Position numbers and translations under genes: made by a program. A stretch of 9,042 nucleotides of DNA from Chitinophagales bacterium. Lineage in GTDB: Bacteria; Bacteroidota; Bacteroidia; Chitinophagales; UBA2359. Positions within the stretch are counted from its first letter, which is position 1. Every line of letters begins with the position of its first letter. This document shows positions 1 through 7,400 of the stretch, in pieces. The stretch spans positions 1 through 9,042 of the forward strand of contig JAHDIA010000210.1 in assembly GCA_020631035.1 (NCBI GenBank). Direction: 5' to 3'. The notes beneath the pieces are model-generated. The model did no database searches. It was given only the letters and a program-made list of their open reading frames with translations, and had not been told where the DNA came from.

Positions 1-394
1 GGCAAAAGGAATTGGTTCGGTTGTATTTGGTGAAGAAAACTTGGGAGAAGGGTCTTCTCGTGAGCATGCAGCAATGGAGCCACGTTTCTTGGGTGTGAGA
101 GCAGTCATTGTTAAATCATTTGCTCGTATCCACGAAACCAATCTCAAAAAGCAAGGAATGCTTGCATTGACCTTTGCCAACAAAGAGGATTACGAGAAGG
201 TAAAAGAAGACGACACAGTTGATATCTTGGGCTTGACCGAATTTGCCGAAGACAAGCCATTGACGATTGTCTTGAACCACGCAGATGGAACAAGTGATCA
301 ATTCGAGGTCAACCACTCTTACAATGAGGCACAAATCGAATGGTTCAAATTGGGTAGTGCCTTGAACCTCATCAAGAAGCAACAAAACGCTTAG
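1..394 (+). CDS. acn: Aconitate hydratase, C-terminal part (5' end outside window)
   Basis: Aconitase interconverts citrate and isocitrate through cis-aconitate in the cytosolic TCA cycle, using a [4Fe-4S] cluster. Only the last 130 residues are visible; codons begin at position 2 and the stop is TAG at 392-394. The fragment lies in the C-terminal swivel domain. It contains NLGEGSSREHAAMEPR (codons 38-85), whose first Ser (53-55) and Arg (59-61) correspond to the active-site Ser642 and Arg644 of pig mitochondrial aconitase. The cluster-binding cysteines lie upstream of the window. The downstream residues (FARIHETNLKKQGMLALTF) and the ending GSALNLIKKQQNA match the mitochondrial-type aconitases common in Bacteroidota rather than bacterial AcnA or AcnB. 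An internal TTG at 41 could be taken for a start, but reading continues in frame to the window edge, so it is not one. A strong terminator follows 33 bases after the stop, so this is the end of its transcription unit. Nothing suggests damage. Confidence 0.96.
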   Translation, partial: AKGIGSVVFGEENLGEGSSREHAAMEPRFLGVRAVIVKSFARIHETNLKKQGMLALTFANKEDYEKVKEDDTVDILGLTEFAEDKPLTIVLNHADGTSDQFEVNHSYNEAQIEWFKLGSALNLIKKQQNA

Positions 395-427
395 GAATGT
401 TGAAAAAATGAATTAAAATCACATTGC

Positions 428-465
428 AAAAGCCGTCTCATTTCAATGAGGCGGCTTTTTCTTTT
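428..465 (+). terminator. Intrinsic terminator after aconitase
   Basis: A 14-bp stem pairs AAAAGCCGTCTCAT (428-441) with ATGAGGCGGCTTTT (446-459). All positions are Watson-Crick except one G-U pair (436/451). The tetraloop is TTCA, and a T-rich tail (456-465, interrupted by one C) follows. It lies 33 bases past the aconitase stop and should end that transcript. Because the stem begins with A residues facing the T tract, it could also work on the minus strand. Confidence 0.92.
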
Positions 466-501
466 AAATTAGAATGAGAAAAGGTACAGGGCAATAAGGA
501 G

Positions 502-583
502 CAGCACGCTTTGCCAACTCATAATCCCAAATTTATAATTCACAATTTGCAAAGGAACACAGCACGTTCTGCTAATTCACAAT
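502..583. repeat. Degenerate direct repeat pair, 58-bp spacing
   Basis: The 24-mers at 502-525 (starting CAGCACGCTTTGCC) and 560-583 (starting CAGCACGTTCTGCT) agree at 19 of 24 positions, and all five differences are transitions. A related second pair, AATTCACAATTTG, occurs exactly at 537-549 and 574-586. The repeats suggest an old local duplication inside non-coding DNA. They are too few and too diverged for a CRISPR array. Confidence 0.6.
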
Positions 584-636
584 TTGTATTTATAGGACGG
601 AACGCTCAGGACTTTCAACCGATGGCGACTCCCCGC

Positions 637-753
637 TATCCGCTACTATGGCGGCATTGGGGAAAAATTACATTACTCCGCCACGCCAGTACAGATCTTG
701 CATGCAAGGTCTCTACGCACCACTGGGAATAATGCCGCCATATCCACTACTAT
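637..753. repeat. Inverted and direct repeats framing a structured block
   Basis: TATGGCGGCATT (647-658) and AATGCCGCCATA (731-742) form a perfect 12-bp inverted repeat around a 72-base interior. Overlapping the same arms, TATCCGCTACTAT (637-649) recurs as TATCCACTACTAT (741-753), a direct repeat with one mismatch. The interior contains a near-perfect 20-bp palindrome. In RNA this would fold as a long stem-loop with an internal hairpin. The wording (CCCGCTATCCGCTA) reminds me of repeat families scattered between Bacteroidota genes, but that is recollection, not a search result. Confidence 0.65.
693..712. repeat. 20-bp palindrome
   Basis: AGATCTTGCA (693-702) is followed directly by TGCAAGGTCT (703-712), its reverse complement except for one T-G pair (696/709). 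It sits inside the 647-742 inverted repeat and could be a hairpin tip, a protein-binding dyad or part of a mobile-element remnant. Confidence 0.55.
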
Positions 754-779
754 CGGGCGTATTAGGCATGCTCACTCCT

Positions 780-807
780 CCGTCGAATTTTGAATTCGCT
801 TCGGCGG
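780..807. repeat. Hairpin CCGTCGAA / TTCGGCGG
   Basis: An 8-bp stem pairs 780-787 with 800-807, with one T-G wobble and a 12-base loop that contains GAATTC. No T run follows at once, so it is not a standard terminator. It closes the GC-richer part of the intergenic region and may be the right part of the same repeat element as 637-753. Confidence 0.5.
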
Positions 808-916
808 TCCGATTCAATATTAAATTTTTAATCAACATGAAACCTTTTTACTTAAAATCAGTATAAATAAACATCTCCATAATTTTCTCCCCAAATACAT
901 ATCTGCATATTCTTAA

Positions 917-944
917 TGGGAAATTTTTCCCAAACTGGGAAAAA
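917..944. promoter_or_regulatory. Overlapping dyads TGGGAAA / TTTTTCCCA / TGGGAAAAA
   Basis: TTTTTCCCA (924-932) and TGGGAAAAA (936-944) are perfect 9-bp inverted repeats separated by AAC. Just to the left, TGGGAAA (917-923) is also perfectly complementary to TTTCCCA (926-932). One central arm can therefore pair with either flank. This fits a repressor or activator site with repeated half-sites, or two mutually exclusive hairpins. No known regulator is assigned, and the distance to the next start codon is almost 500 bases. Confidence 0.45.
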
Positions 945-961
945 CTCGTATCCGCCTTTGG

Positions 962-989
962 ATAGGAGCAACATTTGTTGCATACCTAT
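962..989. promoter_or_regulatory. Compact dyad around GCAACA-TT-TGTTGC
   Basis: GCAACA (968-973) and TGTTGC (976-981) form a perfect dyad with a 2-base centre. It is flanked by a second matching pair, ATAGG (962-966) and CCTAT (985-989). A 2-base centre is too tight for a good RNA loop, so a symmetrical DNA-binding site is the simpler reading. Its function is unknown. Confidence 0.45.
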
Positions 990-1120
990 TAATCAATACC
1001 TTTATTATTATTTTCCAAGATATTTTTTTTTGGTACACCTTTTGAGTAACAACAAGAGGAGCAGAGGCATTTTTAAATTTAACAAATTAAAAGTGTGACA
1101 AATAAAAGACCCATTGGTCT

Positions 1121-1166
1121 ATAAACGTGAAAGCGATGATTTGATAAATGTGAAAGTGATGATGTG
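1121..1166. repeat. Two-copy 23-bp tandem repeat
   Basis: The 23-mer at 1121-1143 (ATAAACGTGAAAGCGATGAT...) is followed without a gap by a second copy at 1144-1166 (ATAAATGTGAAAGTGATGAT...), with 20 of 23 positions identical. The copies are about two helical turns apart, so they could be paired activator sites, or simply a slippage or duplication product. They lie about 260 bases before the next start codon. Confidence 0.6.
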
Positions 1167-1292
1167 ATTTTTAGACGACGACTTATCCACTCCACCCACA
1201 CCCTCTACAATTAAATTTTTATCCCTCACTATTTAGTGCCCTTGTAATTTGTGTTTTCCCAAGAGTCTCCCCCTCTTAAATATAACCATTTA

Positions 1293-1333
1293 CACATCTT
1301 TATTTCGATGTGCATTTGTATCAAAAACAAATG
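1293..1333. repeat. Two adjacent small hairpins upstream of the large gene
   Basis: CACATC (1293-1298) pairs with GATGTG (1307-1312) over an 8-base loop. Immediately next to it CATTTGT (1313-1319) pairs with ACAAATG (1327-1333) over a 7-base loop. The stems are short and AT-rich, so they would be weak in RNA. Position suggests the promoter or 5' leader of the gene starting at 1428. Confidence 0.35.
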
Positions 1334-1427
1334 TGCAAATGGATGTATAATGTTTAAGATATAAAGACGATAAAACAATACGACAAATACCAAATACGAC
1401 TATAAAATAAAACAATAATAACGACTT

Positions 1428-4400
1428 ATGAAAGACATTGACAACTTGAAGGGATGCCATAGGCAGACCCATCACAAAAAAAACGTTCTTTTTGTTGTCA
1501 TAATGTGTATGCTCTCAACACTTACCTTATTAGAGAGTCAAGCACAGGTTTCTGGAACAGCATTCCAAGACTTCAATCAAAGCGGCACCCAAGATGCGGG
1601 AGACGCTGGAGTTTTTGGTTTGACTGTAGTCGGAACAGACGAAAATGACAACACCATAACAACAACAACTGATGTAAATGGAAACTATACCTTAGACATC
1701 TCCGATTGTACTGGAGAAGTAAGGGTCGAGTTTCTATTAAATGATTTTAATGCGGCCAATGATGGTACCGCATATAGCAGTTTTGCTGGAAGCCAAAATG
1801 GAACAAGTGTAACTTTTGTTCCTTGTGGCAGCAACAATGTAAATTTTGGTTTGGCTTATGAAGGAGAATACTGCGAAGCCAATCCTTTTGTTGCAGTACC
1901 TTGTTTTGTAAATGGTGATCCAATGGGCGGAGGCAGTGCTGCGGCACCCGACGCTTTTGTTGCTTTCGAATACGATCGAAGCGGCAATGGAGCCAATTAT
2001 TTAACAGATCCTCCAACAGCGGGAGATGGTGGTTTTGCGACAGTACTTGCTTCTGCTATGGAAGTTGGAGCTGTTTGGGGTGTTGCCTATGATTATCGTT
2101 CCGAAAACATCTTCACTTCGGCAGTCATTAGAAGACACTCTGGTTTTGGTCCTTTGGGCATTGGTGGTATTTATACCATTGATCCTCAAACAGGTAACAT
2201 CAATAACTTTTTTGATGTAGCAGAGTGTACCAATGTTGGTTCGGTAGATCGTTCAGATTTGCCAGCAGACAAAACGCTAGAAAGTGATGATCTAGAAGCT
2301 TTTGCTAGTGTGGGAAAACAAGGACTGGGAGACATCGACATATCTACAGATGGTACCGCACTTTGGACGACCAATCTAAATGCAAAAGAATTGGTTAAGA
2401 TAGATATTAGAAATACTTCTATGGATGCTGTCTCTGCTCCAGCTTGCTCAGATGTAACTACTTACGATATTCCAACACCTTGTGGAGGAGAATCTCGCCC
2501 TTGGGCAATCAAATACTACCGTGATAAAGTTTATGTAGGTTTGGTTTGTTCTGGTGAAAATGGAGGTGTACTGGAATCTTATGTATACGAGTTTGATCCA
2601 GTTACTGAAAGCTTTACTCAAATACATAACGAGTTATTAGATTATGACAAAGGATGTACGACTTTTGCTTTAGAGTGTAGTTGGAATCCTTGGACAGATG
2701 ATTTTGATGCCATTACCTTTACGTATTTAAATCAAGAATTTGCTCATCCACAACCTATTTTAACAGATATAGAATTTGATGCCAATGGCTCTATGATTTT
2801 AGGTTATGGAGACCGTTTGGGTTTCCAATCGGGAACACGTAACAATTGGAATCTTTCTACTGGAACAGAATTGTTGAGTGGAAATAGTGGAGGGGATATT
2901 AGATATGCTTATTATGATCCAATATCAGATCAATACATTTCAGAACAAAATGGCAACTTAGTAGATGCAAATGGAAATATTGTTTTGGAGGGTTGTAGTA
3001 CAGGGGGGAACAATGGTACAGAATTTTTCTGTGGCGACCTCTGGGCTGGAGGTAATGGAGAGTTTCACCATGAAACCTTTATTGGTGGTTTGGCAGTATT
3101 ACCAGGAAGCAATCAAGTATTAAGTTCTGTATTCGATCCAACTGAAGAGGCTTTTGCTGGTGGGGTAAAAACCTTGAACCTTTTAGATGGTTCTGCTGAT
3201 AATGGATACGCTGTCTTCTATAATGCCAATACACCTGAGGAATCTTTTGGTAAATCAGCAGGGATTGGAGATGTAGAAATTTTATGTGGACCAGCCCCCA
3301 TCGAAATAGGAAACCGTGTATGGATTGATGCAGATAAAGATGGCATTCAAGATCCAGGTGAAATGCCTATTGAAGGAGTAGAGGTGGAATTGTTCAAAGA
3401 TGGACAGTTGATTGGTACTACCTTTACTGCTGCTGATGGAACCTATTACTTCAATGAATCCAATGTGGATGGTGGTTTGCTTCCTTTTATGGAGTACAAA
3501 GTATGCATCCCAGCTACTGAATTAGATGGAGCAACTTTAGGCAACTACAACTTAACAGATGCAGATGCTGGTAACAATGACGCAATTGACAATGATGCTA
3601 GTTTGGACAATCAAGGAAATGCCAGTATTTCTTTTACAACTGGAGACTATGGACAAAACGATCATTCTTTTGATTTTGGTTTTGTAGAGCGTCCAACAGA
3701 ATGTCAAGTTACTTTTGAAACAATGAATCCTATGTGTGGTGAATGCAATGGTTCTTTGACCTTAAACGCACCAGAGGAATTGATAGATGGAGTAAACCAG
3801 TGGTTGTTTGAATTGTATGACAATGCAAACTTAGAGGGAACTCCTGTAGAAACAAATGCGACGCTTTTGCCACCAGAAACTTTGTCGCAATTGTGTCCTG
3901 GAACCTATAGTTTTAGAGTGACAGGAATGGCTGGAGATATAGAGGGGTGTACAGAAGAATTTACAGATATAGTATTAGAAAATATAGGTGATTTACAGGC
4001 AGAAATTGTGGCAACAATGGATGCGGACTGTGGGGAGACAAATGGTTCTATTACCTTGTCTGCTGGTGGAGATGGAACATTTACTTATACCTTAAATCCT
4101 GGTAATACAGTAATTGAAGGAGGCAATTTTATCACTTTTGATAATTTGGGAATGGGAACTTATACCTTTACCATCGAAAGTGAAGAAGGATGTACTGCTG
4201 TTGTAGACAATATTGTTTTGGCAGGACCAGATGCTCCTGCATTGTCTTTTGAACCTGCTGAAGTAGATTGTGATGGAGCCAATGGTGCATTGACTGCAAG
4301 CATTGAAGGGGGAGAAGCTCCTTATCAGTTTATGTGGAGTACGGGTATTTCGGAAGAAACGGATGGAATGTCTACAGTTGAAAACCTTGTAGCTGGTTTG

Positions 4401-7400
4401 TATAATGTAACTGTAGTAGATGCGGCAGGATGTGAAGTAGAGGCGAGCTTTACCCTACAACCCAAAACACCTATCAATATATACATTGCTAGTCAGATGG
4501 ATGCCGATTGTGAAGGCAACAACAATGGTTCGGCAGCAGTGAATATCAGTGGAGGCAATGGCGACTATACAGTTGTTTGGACCTTGGGAGGCGAAGAGAT
4601 TGTTACAGGCGCAATGGCATCAGATTTGGGTGCTGGTTTCTACATTATTACAGTAACAGATGGAAATGGATGTGAAAACTCTTTGGGCGTTCAAATCAAT
4701 GAAGGCGATCTACCTGCTCCTGTCATTAGTGCCCCAACAACAGAATTGTGTGAGGGCGAAACAGTGACACTACAAGCTCTAGGAATGGGTGGTTCTAGTT
4801 TTGAATGGTTTGAAGGAATGCCTTCTACAGGTACAAGTCTTGGAGCAGGAACTACTCTAGAAGTAAGTGAGCCAGGAATGTATTATGTAGTTGAAAGAAA
4901 TACAGATGATTGTGAGGCTACTTCTGAAGCAATTGACATTGCTTTTGAGGCTTGTGAAATAGATTTGGAATTGACCAAAGAAGTTGATGTAAATACTGTA
5001 CAGGTAGGAGATCAAATTACTTATACCGTAACAGTCGTCAATCAAGGACCTGCTATTGCAACTGGTGTTGAAGTGATAGATATATTGCCAACTCAAGTAG
5101 CATTTGTAAATGCTTCTGGTCCATACAATGCAACAACAGGCTTGTGGACAATTGGAACATTAGACGTAGACGAATCAGTCAATTTAGACATAACAGTAGA
5201 AATTGTTGAAGGAGGAGAAATTGAAAACGTAGCACAAGTAAGTGCTGCCAATGAAGAAGACATTGATTCTACACCAGGCAATGATGATGGTGACCAAAGC
5301 GAAGATGATGAAGATGGTGTGGTTATTTCAAGTGAGGATTTGATAGATTTAGAATTGGACAAAGATGTGGATGCATCAGAAGTGCAAATAGGAGATGTAG
5401 TAACCTATACCATCTCAATCGTAAATGATGGTCCGAGTCCTGCAACAGGAGTTGAAGTAACAGATGTGTTGCCAACTCAGGTAGAAGAAATTTTTGCAGA
5501 GACGTCACAAGGAAGCTTTGTGAGTTCTGTTTGGACAGTTGGAGATTTGGCTGTTGGACAAACGGAGACTTTGGAGATAGAAGTATTGATTGTAGAAGCT
5601 GGACAAATTTCAAATATTGCCGAAGTGAGTGCAGCGGACCAAACAGATGTTGATTCTACACCAAACAATGATGATGGTGACCAAAGCGAAGATGATGAAG
5701 ATGGAGTAATGTTGAACAGTGTACAAATTGATTTGGAATTGACCAAAACAGTCAATGTTGAAGAGGTAACAGTTGGAGATCAATTTACTTATACCATCTT
5801 GGTAGAAAACAAAGGACCAGACAATGCCACAGGTGTGGAGGTGTTTGACCAATTACCTGCTGAATTAATGTACATCAGTTCAACGGGTGCTTATAGTCCT
5901 GGAACAGGAATTTGGTTCATTGGTGATTTGCCAAATGGAGCTTCTACAAGCATTGACATTACAGTGGAATTGATCGAAGAAGCAGAAATGATTACCAATA
6001 CAGCGCAAGTAAGTGCGGCAGACCAACCAGATATTGACTCTACGCCTAACAACGATGATGGCGACCAAAGTGAAGATGATGAAGACAAAGCCATCATTAA
6101 TGGAACAGGTTTGGTAGATTTAGAATTGAGTAAGTCTGTAAGTGAAAGTTTTGTCAATCTTGGAGAAGAGGTGAGTTGGACCATTGAAGTAATTAACTTG
6201 GGTCCTTCTACAGCAACCAATGTAAGTGTAAGCGATGCCATTCCAGATGGTTTGACTGTTTTGAATGTATCGCCTTCAACTGGTACATTTGACAGTGGTA
6301 TTTGGACAATTGGTACATTGCCAGTAGGAGTAACTCGTAGCTTGCTAGTTACAACAACAGTAGATGGAGTAGGACCTTACACCAATATAGCCGAAGTTGC
6401 AACACACGACCAAGTAGATATTGATTCTTCACCAGGAAATGACGATGGAGACCAGAACGAAGACGATGAGGACAGTGCAACAGTTCAAGCTTACCAAATC
6501 GATTTGGAATTGACCAAAGAAGCGAATGTGACACAGGTAGTCTTGGGAGAAGAATTTACTTATACGGTTACTGTGAAAAATGAAGGACCAAGTGATGGTA
6601 CAGGAATTTCTGTGCAAGACAACCTACCAGCTTGTATTTCATTTACAGAAGCATATACTTCTCAAGGATTTTACAATCCTCAGTCTGGAAAATGGTACAT
6701 TGGTGCGCTAGATGCAGGCGAGGAAGCAGTGATAGACATTGCTGTTGTCGTAACAGAAGAATGTGATACAATTATAAATATTGCACAAGTAATCGAAGCA
6801 GACCAACCAGATGTAGATTCAACACCAGGCAATGATGATGGAGATCAAAGCGAAGATGACGAAGACAATGCCCCAGTAGAGATTGTGCCACTAGGTTCAA
6901 TAGGTGATTTTGTATGGCACGATGAAAATGCTGATGGAGTACAAGATCCAGGTGAAGAAGGCATTGCTGGTGTAGAAGTAATATTAACTTACCCAGATGG
7001 TACTATGGATACAATGTATACCGATGCCAATGGAAACTATTTATTTGGAGATTTAATACCAGGAGATTATGTAGTTACAGTTGGAGAAGGACCAGATGAT
7101 TTCGGTTTAACCACTGATGGTACGGATGAAGTAAGTTTGGCACCAGGTGAAAACTATGAAGATGCTGATTTTGGATTTGACTTTGCTTCTCTAGGGGATT
7201 ATGTGTTCTTTGATGAGGATGCGGATGGTATACAAGATCCAAACGAATCAGGAATAGAAGATGTAGTGGTGAATTTATATGACGCAAATGATTTAACAAC
7301 ACCAATCGCATCAACCAATACCGATGGTGCAGGTTTGTATGTTTTTGATATGCTAGATCCAGATATGGATTACATTGTAGAGTTTGTTGCTCCTGAAGGC

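Larger units (their letters stand above)
466..1427. other. Long intergenic region without a credible gene
   Basis: About 960 bases separate the aconitase terminator from the next start codon. Short frames exist on both strands, but none has a recognisable protein, a plausible start context or protein-like composition. The region falls into two parts. From about 480 to 830 it is GC-richer and crowded with degenerate direct and inverted repeats, resembling an interspersed intergenic element or a decayed mobile element. From about 830 to 1427 it is AT-rich with short dyads and a tandem duplication, as expected of a promoter and leader. No tRNA, rRNA or recognisable riboswitch was seen. No match to the Bacteroidota promoter pattern (TTTG, then TAnnTTTG) was found. 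A TATAAT at 1346-1351 has no partner element at the right distance. Confidence 0.75.

Noticed and set aside
502..583. CRISPR array
   Set aside because: Only two diverged copies, irregular sub-repeats and no cas genes in the window.
511..866. Overlapping short + strand frames (511-732 and 648-866)
   Set aside because: No recognisable protein. They overlap each other in different frames and run through the inverted repeats and palindromes. Composition and lack of start context point to chance frames in non-coding DNA.
916..1098. 60-codon + strand frame in the AT-rich spacer
   Set aside because: Its sequence is low-complexity (Tyr/Phe/Leu/Asn-rich from AT-rich DNA), it begins inside the dyad cluster and it has no family resemblance.
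1346..1351. TATAAT as a promoter -10 element
   Set aside because: There is no matching upstream element at suitable distance, and Bacteroidota primary sigma factors use a different consensus (TAnnTTTG). In AT-rich DNA the hexamer is expected by chance.
1290..1475. 61-codon minus-strand frame
   Set aside because: It overlaps the start and signal peptide of the large gene on the opposite strand and has no recognisable features.
1503..1511. Alternative starts ATG 1503 or ATG 1509 for the large gene
   Set aside because: Either would remove the basic n-region and part of the hydrophobic core of the signal peptide. ATG 1428 gives a complete signal peptide and follows an in-frame stop closely.
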